DNA of 64,000 nucleotides from Phycisphaerae bacterium (GCA_022072085.1 JAJVII010000051.1:1-64000), one strand, 5' to 3'. Positions 26,778 to 36,780 are shown, counted from the stretch's first letter. Notes: generated from the sequence alone by a model not told the origin. Numbers and translations are program-made.

Positions 26778-27042
26778 GGAATGTCTGACCCGTCAAAGAT
26801 CGGCTGCTTCCGATGCCCGGCTTAAGCAGGATCGGCCCGCCGATGCTCCGCGCGACGGCCGGTCCCGGCGGCTGCCGGTCCTCTGTCGCGACCGGCCAGT
26901 TTAATCGCCGGTTGAATGACGGTCAAGCTCGTCTGCGAACGCCGCCGGACCCCGTCTGGCGATCTGGACCGGCTGGACCGCATGGGCTATGATCGCGTCC
27001 GCGTCTGGAACCGACAGACCTTCCGGCATCCGAGGGAAACCC

Positions 27043-28047
27043 ATGCCTCGATCCTTCGTCGACTTCCTGGACCGGTACGGCGCCGCCAACCCGCCGGCGA
27101 TGGTCTACCGCGACGGGGAAGACTTCGCGGCCTGGCAGCGGGGGTTTGCCGACAAGGTCCGCGAGTTGCTCGGCCCGCTGCCGCCGCGCGTCGAGCCGGC
27201 GGTCCACGTGCTGGACACCATCGACGCCGGCGATCACGTCCGCCACGTGCTGGAAATCCCCGTCAACGCGTTTTCCACGCTGCCGGCCTACCTGCTGGTC
27301 CCCCGGGGGCTGGCGGCCGGCGAGCGGCGGCCGGGGCTGCTGGCCTTTCACGGTCACGCCGAGTTCGGCATCGACTCGATCTGCGGGCTGCGCGGGATGG
27401 GCAAGGGCGACAATGCCCGGCGGGCCTGCGCCCTGTCGGCGGTGCGGGCGGGCTACGTCGTGCTGGCCCCGGCGTGGTGGGGCTGGCACGGCCGCGACGG
27501 TCACCTGGGCCTGGTTGACGGCCGTGACAAGTGCAACGTCATCCAGATGGCAGCGGGGATGTACGGCCTGTGCGTGCTCCACCTGCACATGCAGGACGCG
27601 GCCGCGGCGCTGGACGTGCTGGCCGGGCGGCCGGAGGTCCAGGCCGATCGCATCGGATGCCTGGGCAACTCCTACGGCGGGCGGACGGCGATGTGGTTCG
27701 CGCTGCTGGATCGGCGCGTGCGGGCGTGCGTCGTCGGCGGGGCGATGAACACGTTCCGCGAGCGGTCGCTGAAGCTGTCCTCCTGCGGCATTCAGTATCC
27801 GCAGGGCCTGCTGGCGTGGGGCGACGTGCCGGAGCTGTTCAGTCTGATCGCTTCGCGCCCGCTGCAACTTCAGGCCGGCAAGGCGGACGACCTGCTTAAC
27901 GCCTCGGACCGCGAGCACATCCACGCCACGGTGTCCGCCGCCTACGGGCGGCTGGGGGCCGGGCGGAACTACGACTACGTCCTGCACGACGGCGGCCACA
28001 TCCTGGTCTGGGAGCCGGCCGAGGCATTCCTGCGCCTGCATCTGTAG
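27043..28047 (+). CDS. alpha/beta hydrolase (dienelactone-hydrolase/acetyl-xylan-esterase-like)
   Basis: The 334-residue protein has an alpha/beta-hydrolase fold. The nucleophile elbow is GNSYGG with Ser210, the likely catalytic His is in DGGHIL near the C terminus, and the oxyanion region is LLAFHGHAEFG. The LPAYLLVPRG strand-turn near residue 80 is typical of the family that includes dienelactone hydrolases and carbohydrate esterases. No signal peptide follows the chosen ATG; an in-frame ATG 54 bases upstream adds a basic stretch and is less likely. It is divergent from tRNA-Ser and converges with the SulP gene. The substrate is unknown; acetylated glycans would fit the neighbourhood. Confidence 0.8.
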   Translation: MPRSFVDFLDRYGAANPPAMVYRDGEDFAAWQRGFADKVRELLGPLPPRVEPAVHVLDTIDAGDHVRHVLEIPVNAFSTLPAYLLVPRGLAAGERRPGLLAFHGHAEFGIDSICGLRGMGKGDNARRACALSAVRAGYVVLAPAWWGWHGRDGHLGLVDGRDKCNVIQMAAGMYGLCVLHLHMQDAAAALDVLAGRPEVQADRIGCLGNSYGGRTAMWFALLDRRVRACVVGGAMNTFRERSLKLSSCGIQYPQGLLAWGDVPELFSLIASRPLQLQAGKADDLLNASDREHIHATVSAAYGRLGAGRNYDYVLHDGGHILVWEPAEAFLRLHL

Positions 28048-28077
28048 AGACGAAGGGCAGGCGTCTTGGCGATTCCG

Positions 28078-29871
28078 CTAGGCCTCGACCGGCCAGTGCA
28101 GGGGGGCCAGCAGGCGGGCCAGGGTGTAGGCCTCCTCGACGTTGTGGCAGAAGAACAGGCGGCTGGCCTGGGGGACGATGCCGCGCTTGGCCAGGCTCCG
28201 CGCCGGCTGCTCGCGCAGGCCCACCAGGATGACGAAGATCCCGTCGCGCTTCAGTCGGCTGAGGACCGATTCGAGGTTCACCAGGCCCGTCGCGTCGATG
28301 GCCGGCACGCCGTGCAGGTCCAGGATCACCACGCGGATCGACTCGTGCAGCGAGTGCAGGGCGGCCATCGCCTTCTGGGCGGCCCCGAAGAACAGCGGCC
28401 CGCCCACCTCGTACAGCAGCACCTCCGGCGGCAGGCGGTGGGTCCGTTCGGCCTGCTCGCCGCTGATGAGCTTGTAGCCGGAGACCTCGGCCATGCGGCG
28501 CATGAACAGCACGGCCGCCAGCAGCACGCCGGCCGACACGGCCGCCACCATGTCGAACACGATCGTCAGCCCCATGCACAGCAGCAGGACCAGCACGTCG
28601 GAGCGCGGTGAGGTGCGGATGGCCCGCACGACGTGCCGGGCCTCGCTCATGTTCCACGCGACCAGCAGCAGCAGCGCCGCCAGCGAGGCCATCGGCAGCA
28701 GCCCCAGCAGCGGAGCGAACAGCAGCACCGTCACCAGCACGAAGGCCGAGTGGAACACCGCGGACAGCGGCGAGGCCGCGCCCGAGCGGATGTTGGTGGC
28801 GGTGCGGGCCAGGGCCCCGGTGGCGGCGAACCCGCCGAAGAACGGGGCGACCAGGTTGCCCACGCCCTGGCCGAGCAACTCGCCGTCGGGGTCGTGCCGG
28901 TCGCCGGTCATGCTGTCGGCGATGACGGCCGACAGCAGCGACTCGATCGCGCCCAGCAGGGCGATGGCGAAGACGGCCGGCAGGAGTTGGCGGATCAGGT
29001 CGAGGTCCAGGTGCAGCGGCGCGCCGCCGGGCCCGGGCAGGCGCCAGGGCAGCAGGGGCATCGGCGGCAGCGAAGGAATGCCCGCGTGGGTCGCGCCGGC
29101 GTGCGTCCAGGAGAAGCGGCTGGCGATGGTTGCGACCTCGAAGCCAGGCACGAACCGATGGGCCAGCCAGGCCCCGGCGGCGGCGACCGTCAGCGCGGGC
29201 AGCGGGCTGGGAATCTTCCGCGTGACGCGCGGCCAGAGGATCAGGATCGCGAGGGTCACGGCGCCGACGGTCAGGTCCGGCCAGTGCGTCGTGGGCAGGG
29301 CGCGGACCAGGGCGATCATGCGGTCGGGGAAGTGCTGGGGCAGGGAAGGCAGGTCCAGGCCGAGGAAGTCGCGGACCTGGAGCAGGGCGATGACCACGGC
29401 GATGCCGGCGGTGAAGCCGATGGTGACCGGGTGGGGGATGAACTGGATGAGCCGGCCCATGCGGGCGACGGCCATGACGATCAGCACGCCGCCGGCAAGG
29501 ACGGACGCGACGGCCAGCCCGGCGACGCCGTACTGCGCGGAGATCGGCGCGAGGATGACGACGAACGCGGCGGTGGGCCCGGAGACCTGGAGCCGGGCCC
29601 CGCCGGTGAGGGCGACCAGGGCGCCGGCGACGATGGCGGTGTAGAGTCCGTGCTGCGGGGGCACGCCGCTGGCGATCGCCAGGGCCATCGACAGCGGCAC
29701 GGCGACGACGCCGACGATGATGCCGGCCATCACGTCGGCGCGCAAGCGGGACCACGAGTATCCCTCGGCCAGCGCGCGGCGAAGGCCGGTTGACACCTTT
29801 AATCTCAACCTGTCCTGTCCCGGGAGTCCCCGACCCTGACCCGACCCGTCCGAACCGCTGCCGAACGCCAT
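28078..29871 (-). CDS. SulP family anion transporter with STAS domain
   Basis: SulP proteins move sulfate, bicarbonate or related anions across the inner membrane. The 597-residue product has 10-14 predicted membrane segments in residues 45-440, including AGIIVGVVAVPLSMALAIA, the conserved SGPTAAFVVIL and the family-typical GGFAATGALARTATNIRSGA. The cytoplasmic STAS domain occupies about residues 455-590 (VVILDLHGVPAIDATGLVNL). I chose the ATG at 29871 over an in-frame TTG three codons earlier. Sulfate uptake would fit the sulfotransferase gene in the polysaccharide locus 28 kb away, and bicarbonate transport would fit the gamma carbonic anhydrase; the sequence alone does not decide. Confidence 0.92.
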   Translation of the reverse strand: MAFGSGSDGSGQGRGLPGQDRLRLKVSTGLRRALAEGYSWSRLRADVMAGIIVGVVAVPLSMALAIASGVPPQHGLYTAIVAGALVALTGGARLQVSGPTAAFVVILAPISAQYGVAGLAVASVLAGGVLIVMAVARMGRLIQFIPHPVTIGFTAGIAVVIALLQVRDFLGLDLPSLPQHFPDRMIALVRALPTTHWPDLTVGAVTLAILILWPRVTRKIPSPLPALTVAAAGAWLAHRFVPGFEVATIASRFSWTHAGATHAGIPSLPPMPLLPWRLPGPGGAPLHLDLDLIRQLLPAVFAIALLGAIESLLSAVIADSMTGDRHDPDGELLGQGVGNLVAPFFGGFAATGALARTATNIRSGAASPLSAVFHSAFVLVTVLLFAPLLGLLPMASLAALLLLVAWNMSEARHVVRAIRTSPRSDVLVLLLCMGLTIVFDMVAAVSAGVLLAAVLFMRRMAEVSGYKLISGEQAERTHRLPPEVLLYEVGGPLFFGAAQKAMAALHSLHESIRVVILDLHGVPAIDATGLVNLESVLSRLKRDGIFVILVGLREQPARSLAKRGIVPQASRLFFCHNVEEAYTLARLLAPLHWPVEA

Positions 29872-30085
29872 CGCGATCAACGCCTTTATGTGCCATTCAC
29901 CCTGCCGCGCGGGCAGGACGCCGTATTCCCTGCGTGGGAACTACAAGTAAGAAATTCAGTACAAAAAGCTTGGACATGATAGCACCGGCGGCCGGCAAGG
30001 CAAGAAATATCGCTCCGAATGGAGGGGCTGAGGGGCTGAGGGGTCAAGGGGCGGAGGGGGGCTTCCTCTCATCCGCTCGGCCGAT

Positions 30086-30739
30086 CTACTTGCCAACCGA
30101 CAGGGCCTCGCGGGCGAAGCGTTGGAGGTCGGCGGCGTCGGCGGGGGGCAGGTCGGCCAGCGTATCCCCGGCGACCGCGATCTTCGCGGGCAGGTCCGCG
30201 GGGGGCAGGCCGGTCAGGACGCCGAAAAAGACGCAGGCGGCCAGGTAGCTCCCGGCGGCCGACGCGTGGCCGCCGTCGGGCTGGTAGAGGTCGATGTCCG
30301 GGCGGCCGGCCAGCGCCGCGTGCCAGGCCCGCGAGACCGGCGCGAGCGTCAGGCCCTGCTCGTCGGCCAGGCGGGTGAAGGCGGCGTCGATCGCCGGCTG
30401 GCGGTCGGCTTCGCCCTTCTTGCACCAGGTCATGAACAGGACGATCCTCGCCCCCGACAGCTCTAGGTGCGGGGCCAGCCGCTCGTAGTCGCCGAGCAGC
30501 CGGGCGTAGCCGGCGAACGGGTGGGTCACCTGCTGGAGCACGATTGCGTCCCAGGGCTGGTAGCGGACGGTCATGGTCGTGGTCGGCTCGACGCCGTGCC
30601 AGGTGAGCGGCTGGCCTCCGGGCGCCGACAGCCAGGCCTGGCACGCGCCGGGGCCCCGGGCGTGGTCGATCATTGCGCGGACCTGGAAGGGCAGGCCGTT
30701 GGCGTAGGTGTGGCTGTTGCCGATGAACAGGACCCGCAT
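30086..30739 (-). CDS. SGNH/GDSL-type hydrolase
   Basis: The 217-residue protein has the SGNH hydrolase blocks. Block I is FIGNSHTYANG with nucleophile Ser9, and block V is DGGHAS with Asp155 and His158. The GNSHT variant with a short N terminus is typical of the DUF4886-like branch found in planctomycetes and Bacteroidetes. No signal peptide is visible because the catalytic Ser is at residue 9, so the enzyme should be cytosolic. It is divergent from the sialidase-like gene, sharing a 98-base intergenic region, which suggests coordinated expression. Deacylation of a sugar or lipid is likely; the true substrate is unknown. Confidence 0.8.
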   Translation of the reverse strand: MRVLFIGNSHTYANGLPFQVRAMIDHARGPGACQAWLSAPGGQPLTWHGVEPTTTMTVRYQPWDAIVLQQVTHPFAGYARLLGDYERLAPHLELSGARIVLFMTWCKKGEADRQPAIDAAFTRLADEQGLTLAPVSRAWHAALAGRPDIDLYQPDGGHASAAGSYLAACVFFGVLTGLPPADLPAKIAVAGDTLADLPPADAADLQRFAREALSVGK

Positions 30740-30837
30740 GGCGTCTCCTTCGTCCGCGGCGCTTGCCAGACAGATCGGTCCGCCCGATGATACCGGCTCG
30801 TCCGACGTGTGCCAACGACTCGAATCGAGGAGGCGAC

Positions 30838-32667
30838 ATGACGACGCAGACGCCTGGCGGGATCCCCGACCCGCGGCACATCGCCAACGGCTGGACGATC
30901 CCGACGGAGAACTACAGCGACCAGCCCTACATCGTGCGGACCGGCGACGGGGCGTGGCTGTGCACGGTGACCACCGGAGGCGGGCGCGAGGGCCAGGCCG
31001 GCCAGCACGTCGTGTCGATGCGCAGCGCCGACCTCGGCCGCTCGTGGTCGCCTCCGGTTGCGCTGGAGCCGGCCGACGGGCCGGAGGCGTCGTATTCCGT
31101 GCTGCTGGCGGCGCCGGGTGGGCGGGTGTTCTGCTTCTACAACCACAACACGGACAACGTGCGCGAGGTGATCGGCGACGACCCGCCGTTCGCGGGCGGC
31201 AAGTGCCGGCGGGTGGACTCGCTGGGGCATTTCGTCTTCCGCTACAGCGACGACCACGGGCGGAGCTGGTCGCCGCGGCGCTGCCCGATCCCCGTGCGCG
31301 AATTCGCGATCGACCGCGAGAACGCCTACGGCGGGAAGCTGCGGTTCTTCTGGAACGTGGGCAAGCCGTTCATCCACGAGGGGGCCGCCTGCGTGCCGCT
31401 GCACAAGGTGGGCGGTTTCGGCGACGGGTTCTTCACGCGGTCCGAGGGGGTGCTGCTGCGCAGCCCGGACCTGCTGGCGCTGGCGGATCCGGCGCGGGCG
31501 ACCTGGCAGACGCTGCCCGACGGCGACGCGGGCCTGCGGACGCCGCCCGGCGGCGGGCCGATCGCCGAAGAGCAGAGCTTCGTCGCGCTGAGCGACGGGT
31601 CGCTCTACTGCGTCTACCGCTCGATCGACGGGTTCCCCGTCTGCACGCACAGCCGCGACGGCGGGCGGACCTGGTCGGCGCCCGAGTATCAGCGCTACGC
31701 CGATGGGCGGGTGATGAAGCACCCGCGGGCGGCCAACTTCATCTGGCGCTGCGCCAACGGGAAGTACCTCTACTGGTTCCACAACAACGGCGGGCGATGG
31801 GTGAGCGAGGGGGCCAACGCCGGCTCGTTCGGCTACCCCTACCAGAACCGCAACCCCGCGTGGCTGTGCGGCGGGGTCGAGGCCGATTCGCCCGCGGGCC
31901 GGGTCATCCGCTGGTCGCAGCCGGAGATCGTGCTCTACGACGACGACCCGCTGATCCGCATGAGCTACCCCGACCTGATCGAGGAAGCGGGGCGGCTGTT
32001 CATCACCGAGACGCAGAAGTTCCGGGCTCGCGTGCACGAGCTGGACCGCTCGCTGGCCGAAGCGATGTGGGGGCAGTTCGACGCCGCGCCGCCGGTGCGC
32101 CGGGGCCTGCTGCTGGAGTTGGCCGACCCAATGCCCGCGGAGGCGGCGATGCCGGCGCTGCCGCGTTTCGTCGAGCGCGACATGGGGCGTTTCGACCACG
32201 GCGCCCGGCCGACGCGACAGGGCTTCAGCATCGAGCTGCTGCTGCGGGCCGGCAGCCTGGCCGCCGGACAGGTCGTGCTCGACTGGCGGCGGGACGACGG
32301 GCCGGGCGGATGCCTGCGGACGACAGGGCGCGGAACGCTGGAGCTGCTGCTGAGCGACGGCCAGACGGTCGCGTCGTGGGACTGCGACCCGGGGGCACTG
32401 TCGCCGAGCGGGCGGCATCACGTGGTGGCGGCCGTCGACGGCGGGCCGGGCATCATCACGTTCGTCGTGGACGGGCGGCTGTGCGACGGGGGCCGGTCGC
32501 GTCAGTTCGGCTGGGGCCGGTTCAGTCCGCACCTGGCCCATGCCAACGGGTCAGACCGCCTGCGGATCGCCCCGAGCTTCGACGGCGCGGTCGAGCGGCT
32601 GCGGCTGTTCGGCCGGGCGCTGCGGACGTCCGAGGCCGTGGGCAACTGCAAGGCCTGCGATCGGTAG
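30838..32667 (+). CDS. BNR-repeat sialidase-like protein with LamG-like C-terminal domain
   Basis: The 609-residue product has a six-bladed propeller-type region with Asp-box repeats SADLGRSWSP, SDDHGRSWSP and SRDGGRTWSAPEY near residues 61, 136 and 272. It is therefore of the exo-sialidase/BNR superfamily. The last 160 residues look like a concanavalin/LamG jelly-roll (GIITFVVDGRLCDGG, then VERLRLFGRALRTSEAV). No signal peptide is seen after the chosen ATG, which follows GAGGAGG by six bases. True sialidase activity is not assured because the arginine triad cannot be confirmed by eye; related glycosidases with other substrates are common in this phylum. Confidence 0.8.
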   Translation: MTTQTPGGIPDPRHIANGWTIPTENYSDQPYIVRTGDGAWLCTVTTGGGREGQAGQHVVSMRSADLGRSWSPPVALEPADGPEASYSVLLAAPGGRVFCFYNHNTDNVREVIGDDPPFAGGKCRRVDSLGHFVFRYSDDHGRSWSPRRCPIPVREFAIDRENAYGGKLRFFWNVGKPFIHEGAACVPLHKVGGFGDGFFTRSEGVLLRSPDLLALADPARATWQTLPDGDAGLRTPPGGGPIAEEQSFVALSDGSLYCVYRSIDGFPVCTHSRDGGRTWSAPEYQRYADGRVMKHPRAANFIWRCANGKYLYWFHNNGGRWVSEGANAGSFGYPYQNRNPAWLCGGVEADSPAGRVIRWSQPEIVLYDDDPLIRMSYPDLIEEAGRLFITETQKFRARVHELDRSLAEAMWGQFDAAPPVRRGLLLELADPMPAEAAMPALPRFVERDMGRFDHGARPTRQGFSIELLLRAGSLAAGQVVLDWRRDDGPGGCLRTTGRGTLELLLSDGQTVASWDCDPGALSPSGRHHVVAAVDGGPGIITFVVDGRLCDGGRSRQFGWGRFSPHLAHANGSDRLRIAPSFDGAVERLRLFGRALRTSEAVGNCKACDR

Positions 32668-32801
32668 ATTCGTGCGGCCTGACGGGGGCGCAGTTTCATC
32701 GGGGCGGCGAGCCACTGGCCTGAGCGACGCGGGGCGCCAAGGGCAGGTGGTGAATTGGCTCCCTGGGCGTTGATTTTCCTCAACATTCTGGCCGCCTTAA
32801 A

Positions 32802-32849
32802 TGGGCATTATTGCCCCAATCGCTCACCACAAATGGGCCATAATGCACA
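32802..32849 (+). promoter_or_regulatory. two phased activator-binding sites upstream of a sigma54 promoter
   Basis: TGGGCATTATTGCCCCA (32802-32818) is a near-palindrome. TGGGCCATAATGCACA (32834-32849) is a diverged copy in the opposite orientation. Their centres are about 31.5 bases apart, three helical turns. They lie roughly 100 and 70 bases before the predicted transcription start, as expected for enhancer-binding-protein sites. Confidence 0.6.
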
Positions 32850-32884
32850 TCTTGTAATTATAAACCCGCTGTGGGGGCAGAATC

Positions 32885-32900
32885 TGGCACGCCGTTTGCA
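32885..32900 (+). promoter_or_regulatory. sigma54 (RpoN) promoter of the PEP-CTERM gene
   Basis: TGGCACGCCGTTTGCA matches the -24/-12 consensus TGGCACG-N4-TTGCA exactly, with GG (32886-32887) and GC (32898-32899) ten bases apart. Predicted start is near 32911, 68 bases before the ATG. Confidence 0.85.
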
Positions 32901-32978
32901 TGTATTGTTAAGGAGTACGGACTTGGGTTTGTGCCCTGGCATTGCCACACGGGCCAGCTCTCACTGCGGAGATAAGTC

Positions 32979-35900
32979 ATGCGTGCCTGCAACGGCAGTT
33001 CAACTGTCGCCGTGCGACTCGTCCTTCTGTTGACGGCTGTCGGGTTGTCGGCGGGACTGCTGCCGGGGGCGGCTCCGGCAATGGCGGCGACGCTCTACTG
33101 GGACGCCAACGGAGCGCTCAGCGGCTCCGGCAACATCGGCGGCAACTGGAACAGCGGGACCAACTGGACCACCGACTCCACCGGCCAGTCCGCGACGGTC
33201 GCCTGGGCCGACAACAGCGACGTGGTATTCTCGGCCGGCACCGACGGCACGGGTTCGTTCAACGTGGTCCGCAGCGGCGGGAACCTGATGATCGCCACGT
33301 CGGTTACCGTTGAGGAAGGCAACCTGACGCTCGGCTACGCCAGCCCCACCAACGCCACCGCCTTTCGGGTGCTGGGCGCGTTCAACGTTGCCAGCGGTGC
33401 GTCAGCAATTTTCAACGGAAACATCGACACGTACGGATTGCTCAAGACCGGCCTGGGCACGCTCTCGCTGGGCGGCCAGGCCAACACCGGCCGCATCGAC
33501 CTGACCGGCTATCTGAACATCCAGGGCGGTACGGTGCGCCAGACCAGCGGAAACGCCAGCCCGACCTCGGCGGCCATACTGGTGGACTCGCTGAATGCGA
33601 GCACCTTTGAACTCCAGACCGGCAGCACGGTCCTGGGGCTGGGCAGCGGCGCCAACGGCGGCGGCACGGTGACCAGCAGCGGGGCGGCGGCCAACACCTT
33701 CACTCTCAACACGCGGGCCGGCGTGGCGTGGAACTTCAGCGGCGCGCTGAACAACGGGACGCAGAACCTGGCGGTCACAAAGACCGGTCAGGGCACTCAG
33801 GTGATCTCCGGCTCGGGGACGTTCACCGGACGGCTGACGCTCAACAGCGGCACGCTGGTTCTGGACTACTCGACGGACAACAGCGCCAAGTTCGGCAGCA
33901 CCAATCCGGTCACGATGCGGACGGGCCTGCTGAAGGTCATCGGCAACGGCAGTGCCGCGACCACCCAGACGCTGGGCGGACTGACGGTTGACGCTCAGGC
34001 CTCCGCGGGCGGGTCAACCTTGCAGGCGGTCAGCGGCAACAACCAGAACCTGACGCTGAACCTGGGGGCGATCACGCGAAACACGGTCTCCAGCAACGGC
34101 GCCGGCACGATCGATTTTGTGCCCGTCAACACCGGCGCGGGCGTGGCCACCCTCAACACGACGAGCCTGAACTCGAACTACGGATTGCTGGCGACCAGCA
34201 CCTCGTCGGGGGCCAACTACCCGGCCTATGCGACGTTCAACGGCGGGCGCGACTGGGCGGTGAAGATCACCGGCCTGACCGTCGGGTCGGCCGCCATCGT
34301 GGGCATGTCCGACCCCGGCTACGGCGGGACGGGCTACACCTTCCAGAACAACGTCGCCGCCTGGGCCGCCGGCCAGCACGTCAGCAGCACGACCGGCGGG
34401 TTCACCGGCACGCTGGCCGGCGACCTGGCGATCAACTCCCTGCGGTTCAACCAGGGCGGCACGGTGACGATCAACTCGAGCAACAAGCTGACGATCAACA
34501 GCGGCGGCCTGCTGGTGACGCCGGAGGTCGGGGCGGCGGCCACCGCGGTCAGCGGCGGCAGCATCACCGGCGGGACGATCAACGAGCTGCTGATCCACCA
34601 GTTCAATACGGCCGCGGAACTGACCGTCGGCTCGAAGATAACCGGCAGCGGAATGTACCTGACCAAGTCCGGCCCGGGCACGGCCGTGCTGAGCAACGGG
34701 TCCAACGACTACACGCAGTTGACCAAGATTGTCGGCGGCGTTCTGGCGGTCGCCGCTGACGGCGCGCTGGGCGGGACGGCCAACGGCACGAACATCTCGG
34801 CCGGGGCGACGCTGGAGTTCCGGGCGGTCAACTACACGGCAGCCGAGTCGATCACGCTCAGCGTCCAGAATGGCGTGGGCATGGGCTACAACGGCAGGGG
34901 CGCGATCTACGCCAGCGGCGGCGTCAGCCAGTTCGCCGGCAAGGTCAACACCGGGTCCAGCCGCTTCGACACCATCGGCGTGGCGGCCGGCAGCGAGCTG
35001 AAACTGGCCGGCGGCATCGGCTACGCCAACGGCGGCGGCCTGGGCAAGATCGGGGCCGGCACGTTGACGATCAACCAGGCGGCCCCCAACAACTCCGCGA
35101 CCGGCGGCTTCACTTATACCGTGTGGGAAGGCGCCTTCCGCATCGCCGAGGCCAACGGCTCGACGCTGGGCAGCACGTCAAACCCGATCTACGCCGTCTA
35201 CCAGAACGCCATGCTCAAGCTGGACAACAGCGGCGCGGGCAACAACAGCAGCGACCGCATCGGGAACGAAGTCCGCCTGAATGCCGGGCGATTCCTCTTC
35301 CAGGGCAACGAGTCGGTCAACTCGACCGAGACCACCAGCAAGCTCACGATGGACGCCGGCGATTCGGTCGTGGACATTCAGCGCGGCGGCAGCCAACTGG
35401 CGGCGATGACCTTCACCTCCGCCCCGGCCCGCAACAACAACGGCACCGCCCTGATCCGCGGCGCCAACCTGGGCGCCAGCTCCGGCAGCAACAGCTCCAA
35501 CCTGCTGTTCGGCGCCAATCCGACCCTCACCGGGGGGACCAGCGCCCTGGCCGGCTACACGCCGGGCACGCTGAACTACCAGATCGTCCCCTACTTCCTC
35601 GGCCGGGATGGGTCGTCCGGGGGGGGCAACACGTTCGTGACCTACAACACGGCCCGCGGCGTGATCCCGCTGAACCTGGCGACCGACTTCGACGTGAGCA
35701 TCGCCTCGGCGACGGCGACGACCAACAACGTGCTGCGCGCCGCGGGCGAGGACGTGGGCACGGCGACGCGGACGATCAACTCGCTGATCCTGGCCAATGC
35801 AGGCGCCTCACAGAGCGTCACCGCCGGCGCCGGCGGGCTGGTGGTGCTGACTTCCGGGGCGCTGCTCAGCTCGGGAGCGGGCGACTTCCAGGTCTCGGCG

Positions 35901-36719
35901 CCCGTGCGGTTCGGCGCCGGCGGCACCGAGGGCGTCGTCTCGGTCACCGGCGACGGCGTGCTGACGCTGGGCCAGATCCAGGGCACGACCTCCGCGCTGA
36001 CCAAGGCCGGCGCCGGCACGCTGGCCCTGACCGGCGGGACCACCACGATCACCGGGGCGGTCAACGTCAACGGCGGCAAGCTGCTGATCAACGCCGCCGG
36101 GGCGGCCGGGACGGGCAACATCAACGTGTGGTACGGCGCGACCCTTGGCGGCTCGGGCTCGACCACCGGGACGATCTACGTCGCCAAGGGCGGCAGTCTG
36201 TCCCCGGGCAACAGCCCCGGCATCCTGAGCGTCGGCAACCTGGGCATGGACGCGGGCGCTAACTTCGTGGTCGACATCACCGGCAGCGACAACACCAACC
36301 TGGCCCTGCCGCAATACGACTCGCTGGTCGTCACCGGCACGGTCAACCTGCTCCGCGACCTGGGGCTGAACAACTACGATCCGAGCCTGGGCGGCACGGT
36401 GCTGGTCCTGAACGTCGCGCCCAATCCCAACCTGACCGTCGGCGCGATCCTGACCCTCATCCGCAACGACGGGTCGGCCGACCCGGTGCTGGGGACCTTC
36501 GCCGGGCTGGCCCAGGGCGCGACGGTCTCGACGGTCAACGGATACCAGTTCCAGGTCAGCTACGTGGGCGAGAACGGCGTCTTCACCGGCGGCAACGACG
36601 TCGTGCTCAAGGTGACCGGCGCGCCGACGAGCGTTCCCGAGCCGGCCACCTTGGCGCTGCTGGCCCTGGGCGGCGCGGCGATGGTCGGCGGGCGCGCCGC
36701 CAGGCGTCGCGGCCGCTGA
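32979..36719 (+). CDS. large PEP-CTERM protein with autotransporter-associated (PATR) repeats
   Basis: The 1246-residue product has a signal peptide (residues 1 to about 36, ending APAMA) and then a long Gly/Thr/Asn-rich beta-helix-like region. This contains repeats of the PATR type, T(K/G)xGxGTxxLxG..., near residues 267 (TKTGQGTQVISG), 561 (TKSGPGTAVLS), 689 (GKIGAGTLTIN) and 1007 (TKAGAGTLALTGG). At about 1218-1246 it ends in a canonical PEP-CTERM tripartite signal: VPEPATLALLALGG, a hydrophobic helix and a RRRGR tail. Exosortase-type processing and delivery to the cell surface or extracellular matrix are therefore expected. No exosortase is in the window. The Shine-Dalgarno GGAG precedes the ATG. 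A sigma54 promoter with two activator sites controls it. It is probably a matrix or adhesion protein. Confidence 0.9.
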   Translation: MRACNGSSTVAVRLVLLLTAVGLSAGLLPGAAPAMAATLYWDANGALSGSGNIGGNWNSGTNWTTDSTGQSATVAWADNSDVVFSAGTDGTGSFNVVRSGGNLMIATSVTVEEGNLTLGYASPTNATAFRVLGAFNVASGASAIFNGNIDTYGLLKTGLGTLSLGGQANTGRIDLTGYLNIQGGTVRQTSGNASPTSAAILVDSLNASTFELQTGSTVLGLGSGANGGGTVTSSGAAANTFTLNTRAGVAWNFSGALNNGTQNLAVTKTGQGTQVISGSGTFTGRLTLNSGTLVLDYSTDNSAKFGSTNPVTMRTGLLKVIGNGSAATTQTLGGLTVDAQASAGGSTLQAVSGNNQNLTLNLGAITRNTVSSNGAGTIDFVPVNTGAGVATLNTTSLNSNYGLLATSTSSGANYPAYATFNGGRDWAVKITGLTVGSAAIVGMSDPGYGGTGYTFQNNVAAWAAGQHVSSTTGGFTGTLAGDLAINSLRFNQGGTVTINSSNKLTINSGGLLVTPEVGAAATAVSGGSITGGTINELLIHQFNTAAELTVGSKITGSGMYLTKSGPGTAVLSNGSNDYTQLTKIVGGVLAVAADGALGGTANGTNISAGATLEFRAVNYTAAESITLSVQNGVGMGYNGRGAIYASGGVSQFAGKVNTGSSRFDTIGVAAGSELKLAGGIGYANGGGLGKIGAGTLTINQAAPNNSATGGFTYTVWEGAFRIAEANGSTLGSTSNPIYAVYQNAMLKLDNSGAGNNSSDRIGNEVRLNAGRFLFQGNESVNSTETTSKLTMDAGDSVVDIQRGGSQLAAMTFTSAPARNNNGTALIRGANLGASSGSNSSNLLFGANPTLTGGTSALAGYTPGTLNYQIVPYFLGRDGSSGGGNTFVTYNTARGVIPLNLATDFDVSIASATATTNNVLRAAGEDVGTATRTINSLILANAGASQSVTAGAGGLVVLTSGALLSSGAGDFQVSAPVRFGAGGTEGVVSVTGDGVLTLGQIQGTTSALTKAGAGTLALTGGTTTITGAVNVNGGKLLINAAGAAGTGNINVWYGATLGGSGSTTGTIYVAKGGSLSPGNSPGILSVGNLGMDAGANFVVDITGSDNTNLALPQYDSLVVTGTVNLLRDLGLNNYDPSLGGTVLVLNVAPNPNLTVGAILTLIRNDGSADPVLGTFAGLAQGATVSTVNGYQFQVSYVGENGVFTGGNDVVLKVTGAPTSVPEPATLALLALGGAAMVGGRAARRRGR

Positions 36720-36745
36720 GTTCCTCTTCACAGCATGGGGCTTGT

Positions 36746-36780
36746 GCCGATCCCGGCCGCCTGGCCTGGGCGTGATCGGC
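36746..36780. terminator. possible bidirectional hairpin between convergent genes
   Basis: GCCGATC and GATCGGC form a 7-bp stem around a GC-rich 21-base loop, between the ends of the PEP-CTERM gene and pstB. No strong U-run follows on either strand, so it is a weak candidate. Confidence 0.35.
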
